Notes under the pieces: generated by a model
What the model was told of the DNA's origin: nothing
Database searches by the model: none
What the model saw: only the letters and a program-made list of their open reading frames with translations
Shown: positions 26,723-35,803 of the stretch, one piece after another
How positions within the stretch are numbered: the first letter of the stretch is position 1
Layout: each line of letters begins with the position of its first letter
Made by a program: the position numbers and the translations under genes
Assembly (NCBI RefSeq): GCF_039822265.1
Contig: NZ_JBAJEX010000002.1
Location: forward strand, 248,001 to 312,000
DNA: 64,000 nt
Direction: 5' to 3'
Origin: Thiobacter sp. AK1
Lineage (GTDB): Bacteria; Pseudomonadota; Gammaproteobacteria; Burkholderiales; Thiobacteraceae

Positions 26723-28245
26723 GCGACGGCGCGACCCCCACCCTGGAAAGCTACGACCTCGTCCCCTACGAAAGCATTCCCATCCCCGCCACGCATCCGG
26801 ACGCCCTGGCGGCCGTGGCGCGACTCGCGGGCCTGAGCCCGCCACCAATCAACGGTTGCCGCGTGCTGGAACTGGGGGCGGCAAGTGGCGGCAACCTCAT
26901 CCCGATGGCCTTCTACCGCCCCGGCAACGAATACGTGGGGGTGGACTTGTCGCTGCGTCAGGTCGAGGAAGGCCAAGCGCTGATCGCCGCTTTAGGGCTT
27001 GACCACGTGCACCTATTGCACCGGGACGTGGCGGCGGGCCTTGAGGATCTGGGACGGTTCGACTACGTGATCGCCCACGGGCTCTATTCCTGGGTGCCCG
27101 CGCCCCTGCGCGAGCGGTTGCTGGAGCTCATCGCCAAGGTGCTCGCCCCAAGGGGCATCGCCTATGTGAGCTACAACACACTTCCCGGCTGGCGCGCCCG
27201 GGCCATGGTGCGCGACATGTTGCTTGCCCACGTGGGGACGGCACGCCATCCCCGCGCGCGGCTGGCCCTGGCCCAGGAATTCCTGGCGCGCATGGCGCCC
27301 GCCTTCGCCGCCCTGGAAACGCCAGAGGCGGGCCTTATGGCCCAGGAGTTGGCGTATCTGCGGACTGCCCCGGCGGGCTATCTCTATCACGAGTACCTGG
27401 AGGCCGAGAACGAGCCCGTGCTGTTTTCCACCTTCCTCGCGCAGGCGCAGGCGGCGGGGCTCGCTTATGTGGGGGACGCCGAACCGGCCACGGACCTGGG
27501 CCAGGGGCTCGATGCCGCCGCGCGTGCGGCCGTGGCCGACTATCCGCTGCCCCGGCGGCTGCAGTATTACGACTTTCTTGCCCTGCGCCCCTTCCGGCGC
27601 AGCCTGCTCACGCCCCTTTCAGCCGGGGAGCCGGTCCTCGATTGCGCCCGCATCGCCGAGCTCGCCCTGTTCGCGGACTTAAGCTCCGACGAAGAAATCG
27701 ACCTTAGCCGGGATACGCCCCAGGCCTTCCGCAGCGCCACGCGCACGGCTTTCCAGGCCAGCCATCCCCTGACCAAGGCGGCCCTCGTTGTGCTTGCGGA
27801 GCGCTTCCCTTCCGCCGTCGCCTATGGAGAACTGGCCGCCGCCGCGCAGGCGGTGGTGCGTGCCCATGGGGACGCAAGGCTGGCCCAGGAAGATCAGCGA
27901 CTCGCCACCGAGCTGGCCGCCTTGGCCGGCCATCGCTTGGTGGGCCTTGCGCCCGACCCCCAAGAATGGGCGGTCCAACCCGCGCCGCGGCCGCGCCTGC
28001 ATACCATGGCGCGGCATCAAGTGAGCCAAGGCCTTGCGCCCGCCGGCATCCGCCACAGTGCGCTGGAGCTGGACGAGGCCGCGCGCGCCCTCGCCCTGTT
28101 GTGCGACGGGGAACACGATCTGCCCGCATTGGCCAGCGCCATGCGCAACCGGTGGCCCGACTTCAGTCCCGAGGAGACCCTGGTGGGCTGCGCGCGTCTT
28201 CTGTGGACCTTCGCCCGCAACGGCCTGCTGGAGCCAATCCCCTAG
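26719..28245 (+). CDS. SAM-dependent methyltransferase with a methyltransferase-regulatory domain
   Basis: This 508-residue protein opens with a class I SAM-binding fold (VLELGAASGGNLIPMA at about 48-63, YVGVDLSLRQVEEG, then YVIAHGLYSWVP). The middle contains the 'methyltransferase regulatory' region seen in this family (TLPGWRARAMVRDML, YLYHEYLEAEN..VLFSTF). The C-terminal 120 residues (LCDGEHDLPALASAM) look like a winged-helix cap. The substrate is unknown; family members are often annotated only as methyltransferases. It closes the ilvD run and overlaps the TlpA-like gene by 4 bp. Confidence 0.82.
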   Translation: MSDGATPTLESYDLVPYESIPIPATHPDALAAVARLAGLSPPPINGCRVLELGAASGGNLIPMAFYRPGNEYVGVDLSLRQVEEGQALIAALGLDHVHLLHRDVAAGLEDLGRFDYVIAHGLYSWVPAPLRERLLELIAKVLAPRGIAYVSYNTLPGWRARAMVRDMLLAHVGTARHPRARLALAQEFLARMAPAFAALETPEAGLMAQELAYLRTAPAGYLYHEYLEAENEPVLFSTFLAQAQAAGLAYVGDAEPATDLGQGLDAAARAAVADYPLPRRLQYYDFLALRPFRRSLLTPLSAGEPVLDCARIAELALFADLSSDEEIDLSRDTPQAFRSATRTAFQASHPLTKAALVVLAERFPSAVAYGELAAAAQAVVRAHGDARLAQEDQRLATELAALAGHRLVGLAPDPQEWAVQPAPRPRLHTMARHQVSQGLAPAGIRHSALELDEAARALALLCDGEHDLPALASAMRNRWPDFSPEETLVGCARLLWTFARNGLLEPIP

Positions 28246-28324
28246 CCAAACATCCGCGTCATCGGCTGCCGGGGCTCATGGATCTGCTGCCGCGGCTGGC
28301 GGGAAAGATCCCGCGTGGGCCTGG

Positions 28325-28485
28325 GCGTTTCCCCTGCCCGACGCCGCCGAGGGATTGCCGCCGTCGCTGGCGCACCCGTGTCCGCCCATGTCAACGCCTG
28401 GCTGTGCCGGGACGTTGAATGCCTGCCACCGCAGGTTGACTTCGAGCAAGTTCTGCGGCTTTGCAAACCGGCATCGGTTGGCTAA
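28325..28485 (+). pseudogene. Possible C-terminal remnant of a YyaL/DUF255 thioredoxin-domain protein
   Basis: Two short pieces in different frames resemble the end of YyaL-type proteins: AFPLPDAAEGLPPSLA from 28325, then, one frame over, VNAWLCRDVECLPPQV from 28390 to a TAA at 28483. Nothing convincing extends upstream beyond the methyltransferase stop. The gap 28246-28525 otherwise holds only the cytochrome promoter. This rests on remembered family features and could be chance. Confidence 0.35.
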
Positions 28486-28488
28486 CAT
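28461..28488 (+). promoter_or_regulatory. Possible promoter of the cytochrome c gene
   Basis: TTGCAA (28461-28466) and TAACAT (28483-28488) are 16 bp apart, 38 bases ahead of the cytochrome start codon. Each matches four of six consensus bases. Confidence 0.4.
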
Positions 28489-28525
28489 TGGCAAACCTTT
28501 TCCCGAGTCGTGACAAGGAGACATC

Positions 28526-28840
28526 ATGAAATACCGCCTCATCGCCCTCGCCACTGCCGGCGTAGTCGCCGGCGCGCCCGCCCTGGCCGCCGACGGTCCG
28601 GCCCTGGCCCAGAAATACGCCTGCATGAGCTGCCACCAGGTGGACAAGAAAGTCGTCGGCCCTGCCTACAAAGACGTGGCCGCCAAGTACAAAGGGGACA
28701 AAACCGCCGAAGCGCACCTCATCGACAAGGTAAAGAAAGGGGGCTCCGGCGTGTGGGGCACGGTGCCCATGCCGCCCAGTCCGCAGGTGCCCGATGCCGA
28801 CCTCAAAGCCATCGTGCAGTGGATCTTGTCGCTCAAGTAA
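28526..28840 (+). CDS. Small periplasmic class I cytochrome c (c551/c552 type)
   Basis: This 104-residue protein has a signal peptide to about residue 21 (GAPALA) and a mature domain near 83 residues. The heme site is CMSCH (Cys33, Cys36, His37), and the Met of VPMPPSPQVPD is the likely second axial ligand. It is a soluble electron carrier, plausibly serving terminal oxidases or other periplasmic redox enzymes. An AAGGAG ribosome-binding site precedes it, and it stands alone between a promoter and a strong terminator. Confidence 0.93.
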   Translation: MKYRLIALATAGVVAGAPALAADGPALAQKYACMSCHQVDKKVVGPAYKDVAAKYKGDKTAEAHLIDKVKKGGSGVWGTVPMPPSPQVPDADLKAIVQWILSLK

Positions 28841-28858
28841 GCCCTCGGCAGACACGGC

Positions 28859-28886
28859 AAAAAGCCGGCCTTGCGCCGGCTTTTTT
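28859..28886 (+). terminator. Rho-independent terminator after cytochrome c
   Basis: AAAAAGCCGGC (28859-28869) pairs with GCCGGCTTTTT (28875-28885) around a 5-base loop, followed by a T run. It starts 18 bases past the stop codon. Confidence 0.88.
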
Positions 28887-29256
28887 ATGTAGGCCGGTGG
28901 GATGGGCGACCCTGCCGCGTGGGGGATCGATACGCCCTGCGCAAGGATTTGGCGGGATCTGACGCGGCCAATGGGAGTGGGGCACCTCGACGGCCTTCTT
29001 ACGGGGAAAGCCACGTATCGCCCCGCGCGCATCCCCTTGCACCAGGCGCCAGTTTGCGGGGCTAGGCGCGCGCCCCCGCCGGGACTACCATCAAGGAAGG
29101 CGTCCTGGTCGAGTGCTGCCCCCAAGATGAAGCGGCGCTTCGCCTCGTCCCTTGCCCGCCTGGCGATAGAGCAAGAAACGGGGATTGGCCCGAGGCTTTG
29201 CGGTGGCGCACGCGCCCCTTGACCCTTGGCCCATCTGGTACCAAAGAAAACTGCTG
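28887..29256. other. Stretch of 370 bases without a recognisable gene
   Basis: Open frames here (for example a 106-codon frame from 28902) have no recognisable similarity. No riboswitch consensus or clear promoter was seen. It should contain the promoter for the substrate-binding protein/GGDEF-EAL pair downstream. Confidence 0.5.
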
Positions 29257-30216
29257 ATGCTCCTGAACCGCAGGCGCTTTCTAACTGCAAGCCTGGCCCT
29301 GCCTCTACTCACCGCCTGTGGGCCGCCGCAGCCCCTCATCCGTGTGGCAGGCATCGTCTGGGTGGGCTATGAGCCGCTGTTTCTTGCCCGGGAGCTGGGC
29401 CTGCTGGACGAAGAATCCATCCGCCTGGTGGAAATGCCTTCCAACACCGCCAGCCTGATGGCATTGGCGAGCGGGGAAGTGGAGGCCGCCACCCTTACCC
29501 TGGACGAATGCCTCCTGGCACGGGAAGGGGGACTCGACGTGCGGGCAATCCTGGTGTTCGACGATTCCGCCGGTGCCGACGTGATCATGGCGCGTCCAAC
29601 CATCCGCCACCCCGCCGAGCTCGCTGGCAAGCGCATCGGCTTGGAGGAAACCGCCGCCGGCGCACTCATGCTCAGCAAAACGCTGGAGATCGCTGGGCTT
29701 AAGCCCGAAGACGTAATCAAGGTGCCCCTCACCGCCGATCGTCAGCTCGCCGCGTGGCAGGAAAACGAAGTGGACGCCCTGGTGAGCTACGAGCCCCATG
29801 CCACTCAGCTCGAGGCGCTGGGGGCGCGGCGCCTGCTGGACAGCCGGGCCTTTCCCGGCCTGATCGTGGACGTGCTGGTGGCCCGGCGCAGTGCCCTCGA
29901 GGCCACACCCGCGACCTTTCGCGCATTGCTCGCCGGCCATTTCGCGGCCTTGCGTCACTTGCGACAGCAACCCTGGGATGCCGCCACGCGCATGGCGCCC
30001 CGCATGGGCATCGCGCCGGACGCCGTGCTCGCAGCCCTGCGTGGTGTGCGCCTGATGGACGTGGCCGCCAATCGGGCTTGGCTCGCCGCCGATCCGCCGC
30101 GGCTGGTCGCGGCCGCCGACCGGGTGGTGGAAATCATGCGCGCCAACGGGCTCATCAAGGGGCCGGTGCACACCGGCGACTTGGCCGATCCGCGCTTTTT
30201 GCCAAGGGCCACATGA
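29257..30216 (+). CDS. NMT1/SsuA-like periplasmic substrate-binding lipoprotein
   Basis: This 319-residue protein begins NRRRFLTASLALPLLTAC, a lipoprotein signal with Cys21. The body follows the SsuA/ThiY/NMT1 two-lobed pattern: GIVWVGYEPLFLARELGLL, then ALASGEVEAATLTLDE, AGKRIGLEET and ALVSYEPHATQLE. Such proteins normally deliver sulfonates, pyrimidines or similar small ligands to an ABC importer. No permease or ATPase is nearby. Instead its stop overlaps the start of a PAS-GGDEF-EAL gene (ATGA), so it more likely acts as a ligand sensor for that enzyme. The ATG at 29257 sits at the signal peptide; longer frames are unsupported. Confidence 0.85.
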   Translation: MLLNRRRFLTASLALPLLTACGPPQPLIRVAGIVWVGYEPLFLARELGLLDEESIRLVEMPSNTASLMALASGEVEAATLTLDECLLAREGGLDVRAILVFDDSAGADVIMARPTIRHPAELAGKRIGLEETAAGALMLSKTLEIAGLKPEDVIKVPLTADRQLAAWQENEVDALVSYEPHATQLEALGARRLLDSRAFPGLIVDVLVARRSALEATPATFRALLAGHFAALRHLRQQPWDAATRMAPRMGIAPDAVLAALRGVRLMDVAANRAWLAADPPRLVAAADRVVEIMRANGLIKGPVHTGDLADPRFLPRAT

Positions 30217-33044
30217 TGCGCGCGCCACTGCGAGTAGTCCTCCCCCTGGGCCTGGCCTTGGCCTTGCTCCTGATTGGTGGGATCTCTTTCTTCGGCACCC
30301 TGCAACGGGAGCAGGCACGCATTCTCGAACAAGGCCGCGCCGATTGCCTAAGCGCCGCCGCCCATCTCGCGCGCATGGCGGAACAGGGTCTTGGGAGTGC
30401 GCGCGGCTTGGTGGAAGCTGATCTGGCTCATACCGTCACCGATCGCCGCGCTCGGGTGGTGTTGGTGCTCGATGACGCCGGACGCGTGGTGAGTGCCCAC
30501 CGTTACGCCTGGCGAGGGCAGCCGGTCGCACAGGCTTTGCCAGGATTTCCCTGGGAGCGCGCCCGTGAGTTCACCCGCCAGCGCCTGCCGGTGCTCCAAG
30601 TCCACGCGGATGGCAACCGGCTCGAAGCATTCCATCCCTTTGAGCTGCCTGCCACGCCCACCGAGCTGCGTAGCTCGCGCCGCGGGCTGGTCTATGTAGA
30701 GTTCGATCTCGCGCAGGTGCGCGCTCAGGCGCGCCTGCTCGCCTTCCGGGACCGCGCGCCGGACCTGGTAGGCCTGGCGCTGCTGCTCGTGCTGCTCGGC
30801 CTGTTCCTGTTACGCCAGGTGAGCCAGCCACTGCAGCGGCTCGCCACGGCGGCGCAGCGGTTTGGCGCCGGCGAGCACGAAATACGCGTGCCTGAGGCGG
30901 GCGTGGAGGAGATCAGACAACTCGCCCACCACTTCAACCAAATGGCCGAGGCCGTGGCGCAGGCCCAGGCGCGGCTGGCACAGAGCGAGCAGCGCCTGGC
31001 CATCACCCTGCAGTCCATTGGCGATGCCCTCATCGCCACCGATGCCAAGCAACGCATCGCCCTCATGAATCCGGTAGCGGAGACACTCACTGGCTGGTCC
31101 TTGGAAGAAGCACGGGGTCGCCCCATAGGCGAGATTTTCGTGATCGAAAATGCTCTCACCGGCCGTCCCCAGGAAAGCCCTGTGGAGCGTGTGCTGGCGG
31201 AAGGCACAGTGGTGGGCCTTGCCAACCACACCGTGCTCATCGATCGCAACGGGAATCGCTGCCACATCGCCGATTCCGCCGCCCCGATTCGTGGCCCCGA
31301 GGGGCGCGTCGAGGGCGTGGTGCTGGTGTTCCGCGACGTGTCCGAGGAATACCGGTTGCGCCGCCAGCTCGCCGACAGCGAGAAGCACTTCCGCACCTTG
31401 GCCGATGCCGGTCAGGCGCTGATCTGGACATCCGGGGTGGATGGCCAGTGCGACTATTTCAACCGCGTCTGGCTGGAATTCACGGGCCGTAGCCTCAAGC
31501 AGGAACGGGGCATGGGCTGGACCGCGGGTGTGCATCCGGACGACCTGCCGCGGGTGCTGGAAATTTACCGACGCGCCTTCGATGCGCGTCAACCCTTCCG
31601 CACGGAGTACCGTCTGCGTCACCACTCGGGGGAATACCGCTGGATCGTGAACCAGGGCAGCCCCCGTTACGACAGCGAAGGCGTTTTCCTGGGCTACGTG
31701 GGGCACTGCCTGGACATCACCGACAGCAAGCGGGCGGAAGCGGAAATCGAGCGCCTCGCCTATCACGATGCGCTCACCGGGCTGCCCAACCGCGCCTTGC
31801 TGCGCGACCGCCTCACCCAGGCCCTGGCCAGCGCGCGCCGCACCGGACGGGCCGGTGCCCTGCTGTTCGTGGATCTGGACCAGTTCAAGCGCATCAACGA
31901 CGTCTATGGCCACGAATTGGGCGATGCCCTGTTGCAGGAAGTGGCGCGGCGTCTGGTGCTACACGTGCGCCAAGAGGACACGGTGGCGCGGCTTGGGGGC
32001 GATGAGTTCGTGATCCTGCTTCCGAATCTCGCCGTCAACGTCCAGGATGCTGCGGCCCTGGCCTTGTCGGTGGCGGACAAGGTGCGCGTCGCCCTCGAGC
32101 AGCCGATCCCCATCGGCGAAAACCACTACGTCTCCAACGCCAGCATCGGCATTACCCTGTTCCCCAAGAATCACGAGAGTATCGACGATCTCATGCGTGA
32201 AGCGGACATCGCCATGTACCGCGCCAAAGAGAGCGGACGCAATGCCGTGGCCTACTTCGAAACCACCATGCAGGAGGCGGTGAGCCGGCGCTATGCCCTG
32301 GAGCAGGCGCTGCGCGAGGCGGTGAACCACCAGGCCTTCGAACTCTTTCTACAGTCCCAGGTGGATGCGCAGGGCCGCCCCATCGCCGCCGAGGCCTTGG
32401 TGCGTTGGCGCCACCCCCAAGAGGGGCTCATCCCGCCTGCAAGCTTCATCCCGGTGGCCGAGGAGTCGGGCCTCATCGTGCCCATCGGTGAATGGGTGCT
32501 CGCCGAAGCCTGCCGCCTCATCGCGCGGCTCAACGCCGCAGGACGAAGCCTGCGCATTGCGGTGAACATGAGTCCGCGCCAGTTCCATCAGCCCAATCTG
32601 GTGAGAAAGGTGCAGGATATCCTCGCCGCCAGCGGCGCCGACCCCGCTTACCTGGTGCTGGAGATCACGGAAAACCTGCTGGTGGAGCACACGTCCGAGG
32701 CGGTGGCACGCATGACTGAGCTCGCCACCCTGGGCCTGCGGTTTTCCATCGATGACTTTGGTACCGGCTACTCTTCCCTCGCCTATCTGAAGCGTCTTCC
32801 AGTGTCCGAGCTCAAGATCGACAAGAGCTTCGTCAAGGACTTGCCCCAGGATCTCAACGACGTCGCCTTGGTGGAGACCATCCTGGCCATGGCCAGCCAC
32901 CTGGGCTTCGAGGTGGTGGCGGAGGGCGTGGAGACCGCCGCCCAGTTTGAGTTCCTGCGCCATCTGGGCTGCGAGCGCTTCCAGGGTTACCACTTCCACC
33001 GGCCGGAGCCACTCACCACCTGGTTGGCGCGCCTAGCGCCGTGA
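30213..33044 (+). CDS. Membrane c-di-GMP enzyme: HAMP-PAS-PAS-GGDEF-EAL
   Basis: This 943-residue protein has a transmembrane helix at about 7-26, a periplasmic domain to 183 and a second helix at 185-201. HAMP (203-255) and two PAS domains follow (about 260-380 and 390-505). The diguanylate cyclase domain has intact GGDEF at 595-599 and an inhibitory RxxD site at 586-589. The phosphodiesterase domain has intact EAL at 727-729 plus NMSPRQF and DDFGTGYSSL. Both activities are possible; the balance cannot be read. It overlaps the substrate-binding lipoprotein gene (ATGA), suggesting that ligand binding outside sets c-di-GMP inside. It converges on pgsA with a 12-bp overlap. Confidence 0.93.
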   Translation: MMRAPLRVVLPLGLALALLLIGGISFFGTLQREQARILEQGRADCLSAAAHLARMAEQGLGSARGLVEADLAHTVTDRRARVVLVLDDAGRVVSAHRYAWRGQPVAQALPGFPWERAREFTRQRLPVLQVHADGNRLEAFHPFELPATPTELRSSRRGLVYVEFDLAQVRAQARLLAFRDRAPDLVGLALLLVLLGLFLLRQVSQPLQRLATAAQRFGAGEHEIRVPEAGVEEIRQLAHHFNQMAEAVAQAQARLAQSEQRLAITLQSIGDALIATDAKQRIALMNPVAETLTGWSLEEARGRPIGEIFVIENALTGRPQESPVERVLAEGTVVGLANHTVLIDRNGNRCHIADSAAPIRGPEGRVEGVVLVFRDVSEEYRLRRQLADSEKHFRTLADAGQALIWTSGVDGQCDYFNRVWLEFTGRSLKQERGMGWTAGVHPDDLPRVLEIYRRAFDARQPFRTEYRLRHHSGEYRWIVNQGSPRYDSEGVFLGYVGHCLDITDSKRAEAEIERLAYHDALTGLPNRALLRDRLTQALASARRTGRAGALLFVDLDQFKRINDVYGHELGDALLQEVARRLVLHVRQEDTVARLGGDEFVILLPNLAVNVQDAAALALSVADKVRVALEQPIPIGENHYVSNASIGITLFPKNHESIDDLMREADIAMYRAKESGRNAVAYFETTMQEAVSRRYALEQALREAVNHQAFELFLQSQVDAQGRPIAAEALVRWRHPQEGLIPPASFIPVAEESGLIVPIGEWVLAEACRLIARLNAAGRSLRIAVNMSPRQFHQPNLVRKVQDILAASGADPAYLVLEITENLLVEHTSEAVARMTELATLGLRFSIDDFGTGYSSLAYLKRLPVSELKIDKSFVKDLPQDLNDVALVETILAMASHLGFEVVAEGVETAAQFEFLRHLGCERFQGYHFHRPEPLTTWLARLAP

Positions 33045-33584
33045 AGCCTGGGCCGCCTTGCGCCCCCACAGCACCACGTATTGCACGCCGCTTGCCAGGG
33101 TGAAGGCGAACACCATCCAGAACAGTGCTTGCCGCCAGGGCGTAAGATCCAGATAATCCGCCCCCTCGGCCAGGACCATGGCGAACAGGGCGAAGGCCAC
33201 CGAGGTGTGCAGCTTGCCCAGCCGCGTGGGTTGGATGTGCACCTCACCGAAGGCGCGCTGGTAGGCAAACGCGCCGCCGACGATCACCGTGTCACGCACC
33301 ACCAGCGCCAGGGTGAGCCACAGGGGCACTACCTCAAGCCAGGTGAGGAGCACCACGCACACCAGCGTGACCAACTTGTCGGCCAGGGGATCCATCACCG
33401 CGCCATAGGGGGTGAGCAGACCAAATCGGCGCGCTATCCAGCCATCCAGCGCATCGGTGAGGGCCGCCGCGACGAACACCCAGAAGGCCAGCTCCAATTG
33501 CCGAGTGAGGAGTGCCCAAGCCAAAAGCGGCGCGGCGGTCACGCGCAGGGTCGTGAGGACATTGGGCAGGTTGACGGCCGTCAT
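33033..33584 (-). CDS. CDP-alcohol phosphatidyltransferase (PgsA-like)
   Basis: This 183-residue integral membrane enzyme carries the full CDP-alcohol phosphatidyltransferase motif from Asp44 (DALDGWIARR, then YGAVMDPLAD). It probably joins CDP-diacylglycerol to glycerol-3-phosphate or another alcohol in phospholipid synthesis. Size and sequence fit PgsA-like proteins, but a cardiolipin synthase-like role is possible. It is the last gene of the dusB-to-pgsA run, 26 bp after hemF. Confidence 0.85.
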   Translation of the reverse strand: MTAVNLPNVLTTLRVTAAPLLAWALLTRQLELAFWVFVAAALTDALDGWIARRFGLLTPYGAVMDPLADKLVTLVCVVLLTWLEVVPLWLTLALVVRDTVIVGGAFAYQRAFGEVHIQPTRLGKLHTSVAFALFAMVLAEGADYLDLTPWRQALFWMVFAFTLASGVQYVVLWGRKAAQASRR

Positions 33585-33610
33585 GCCCTCTAGAGTATAG
33601 GCCTGCCGCG

Positions 33611-34507
33611 TCAGATCCAGTCGCGGGGGACCAGGAAATCGCTGTAGAGGCGCGCCTCCGGCGTGCCGGGCTCGGGTCTCCAGTCGTAGCGCCAGCGCAC
33701 GATGGGCGGCAGGGACATGAGGATGGATTCGGTGCGACCGCCGCTTTGCAGGCCGAACAGCGTCCCGCGGTCATAGACCAGATTGAATTCCACGTAGCGC
33801 CCGCGCCGGTAGGACTGGAAATCCCGCTCGCGCTCGCCATAAGCCATGTCCATGCGGCGTTCCAGGATGGGCATGTAGGCCGGGAGGAAATGATCGCCCA
33901 CGCTTTCGGTGAGACTAAAGGCGTGTTCAAATCCCTGTTCGCTGAAGTCGTCGTAGAAAATGCCTCCCACCCCGCGCGGCTCGCCCCGGTGCTTGAGATA
34001 GAAATACTCGTCGCACCATTTCTTGAAGCGCGGATAGTACTGTTCGCCGAAGGGCGTCAGGCTATTACGGCAAATCGTGTGGAAGTGCACCGCGTCTTCC
34101 TCGAAACCATAGTAGGGCGTGAGATCCATGCCGCCGCCAAACCACCACACGGGATCGGCGCCCGCCTTCTCCGCCACGAAGAAGCGCACGTTCATGTGTA
34201 CCGTGGGGGCGTAGGGATTGCGCGGATGCAGCACCAGGGACACGCCCATGGCCTCGAAGCGACGGCCCGCGAGCTGCGGCCGGCTGGCGCTCGCTGAGGC
34301 GGGAAGGGCTGCGCCGCACACGTGGGAGAAGTTGACCCCACCCCGTTCCAGCACGTGGCCTTCCTCCAGCACGCAGCTCAAACCGCCCCCGCCTTCAGGA
34401 CGCGTCCAGGCATCGCGGCGGAAAGTCTTACCGTCTACCTGTTCCAGGCGTTCGACGATCAGTTCCTGCAATTCGGTGAGAAATTCCCGCACGCGGGTGA
34501 TATCCAT
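33611..34507 (-). CDS. hemF: Oxygen-dependent coproporphyrinogen III oxidase
   Basis: This 298-residue enzyme decarboxylates coproporphyrinogen III to protoporphyrinogen IX with O2 in heme synthesis. Conserved blocks include [43 protein letters not shown] and [19 protein letters not shown] 34507 has a GGGAG ribosome-binding site; a longer frame upstream is shadow of purD. Having the oxygen-dependent enzyme implies heme synthesis in the presence of air. It lies 20 bp after purD. Confidence 0.96.
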   Translation of the reverse strand: MDITRVREFLTELQELIVERLEQVDGKTFRRDAWTRPEGGGGLSCVLEEGHVLERGGVNFSHVCGAALPASASASRPQLAGRRFEAMGVSLVLHPRNPYAPTVHMNVRFFVAEKAGADPVWWFGGGMDLTPYYGFEEDAVHFHTICRNSLTPFGEQYYPRFKKWCDEYFYLKHRGEPRGVGGIFYDDFSEQGFEHAFSLTESVGDHFLPAYMPILERRMDMAYGERERDFQSYRRGRYVEFNLVYDRGTLFGLQSGGRTESILMSLPPIVRWRYDWRPEPGTPEARLYSDFLVPRDWI

Positions 34508-34527
34508 TGCTATCTCCCGGCGCAGGC

Positions 34528-35796
34528 TCAGCGCAGCAAGGCGCGGTGGCCGATGTCGTGGCGCATCTGCATGCCCTCGAAGTGGATCTGGCTGGCGATC
34601 TGGTAGGCGCGGCGCTGCGCCATCTTGACCGTGTCCCCCAACGCGGTGACACACAGCACGCGCCCACCATTGGTCACCACCTGGCCATCCCGCAAGGCCG
34701 TGCCGGCGTGGAACACCATGTAGTCTTCGCCAGGCGGCGGCAGGCCGGTGATGACATCCCCCTTGCGCGGCGTGTCCGGATAGCCGGCGGCGGCGAGCAC
34801 CACACCGAGGGCGGTGCGCCGGTCCCATTCCGCCTCGACGCGGTCGAGACGGCCGCTCACAGCGTGTTCCAGCAGGGTGAGGAAATCACTCTTCAAGCGC
34901 ATCATGATCGGCTGGGTCTCGGGGTCGCCCATGCGACAGTTGTATTCCAGCACCTTGGCATGGCCTTGGGCATCGATCATGAGCCCTGCATAGAGGAAAC
35001 CCGTGTAGGGAATGCCCTCTAACCGCATCCCCGCCACCGTGGGCAGGATGATCTCGCGTAGGATGCGCGCATGCCGTTCCGGGGTCACCACCGGTGCCGG
35101 CGAGTAGGCGCCCATGCCACCCGTGTTGGGCCCCTCATCGCCGTCGAGAAGCCGCTTGTGGTCCTGGCTGGTGGCAAGCGGCAGGACGTGTTCCCCGTCC
35201 ACCATGACGATGAAGCTCGCCTCCTCCCCCGTGAGGAATTCTTCGATCACCACGCGCGCGCCGGCTTCGCCCAGGGCGTTCCCGGCCAGCATCCTGTCCA
35301 CCGCGGCGTGGGCTTCCTCTAGGGTCATGGCGACCACCACGCCCTTGCCGGCGGCGAGCCCATCGGCCTTGACCACGATGGGCGCACCCTGGGCCTCAAT
35401 GTAGGCGTGGGCCGCGGCGGCCTCGCTGAAGCTGGCGTAAGCGGCAGTGGGAATGCCATGGCGTGTCATGAATGCCTTGGCGTAATCCTTGGAGGCCTCC
35501 AGTTGCGCCGCTTGCCGCGTGGGACCGAAGATTCTGAGGCCCGCCGCGCGAAACGCATCGACAATGCCCGCCGCCAGGGGCGCTTCCGGTCCCACCACGG
35601 TGAGGTGGATGCCCTCCCGCCGCGCGAAGTCCGTGAGCGCCGAGATGTCCGTGAGGGGAACGTTTTCCAGGTTTGGGTCGAGCGCGGTGCCAGCATTGCC
35701 CGGGGCGACGAACACCTTCTGCATGCGCGGCGAGCGGGAAAGCCGCCACGCAAGGGCGTGCTCGCGTCCGCCAGATCCGATGACCAATGTCTTCAT
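34528..35796 (-). CDS. purD: Phosphoribosylamine-glycine ligase
   Basis: This 422-residue ATP-grasp enzyme performs the second step of purine synthesis. The start [17 protein letters not shown] is typical. The ATP-grasp core reads [15 protein letters not shown], then [11 protein letters not shown] and [16 protein letters not shown] 35796 was chosen by homology, excluding 38 upstream residues in an otherwise unsupported frame. It is separated from purH by a pagP homologue, instead of the usual purH-purD adjacency, and all lie within one transcript. Confidence 0.96.
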   Translation of the reverse strand: MKTLVIGSGGREHALAWRLSRSPRMQKVFVAPGNAGTALDPNLENVPLTDISALTDFARREGIHLTVVGPEAPLAAGIVDAFRAAGLRIFGPTRQAAQLEASKDYAKAFMTRHGIPTAAYASFSEAAAAHAYIEAQGAPIVVKADGLAAGKGVVVAMTLEEAHAAVDRMLAGNALGEAGARVVIEEFLTGEEASFIVMVDGEHVLPLATSQDHKRLLDGDEGPNTGGMGAYSPAPVVTPERHARILREIILPTVAGMRLEGIPYTGFLYAGLMIDAQGHAKVLEYNCRMGDPETQPIMMRLKSDFLTLLEHAVSGRLDRVEAEWDRRTALGVVLAAAGYPDTPRKGDVITGLPPPGEDYMVFHAGTALRDGQVVTNGGRVLCVTALGDTVKMAQRRAYQIASQIHFEGMQMRHDIGHRALLR

Positions 35797-35803
35797 GCCT
35801 GCC

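Noticed and set aside
28902-29222. A 106-codon plus-strand frame in the gap after the cytochrome c terminator
   Set aside because: Unrecognisable, poor start context and atypical composition.
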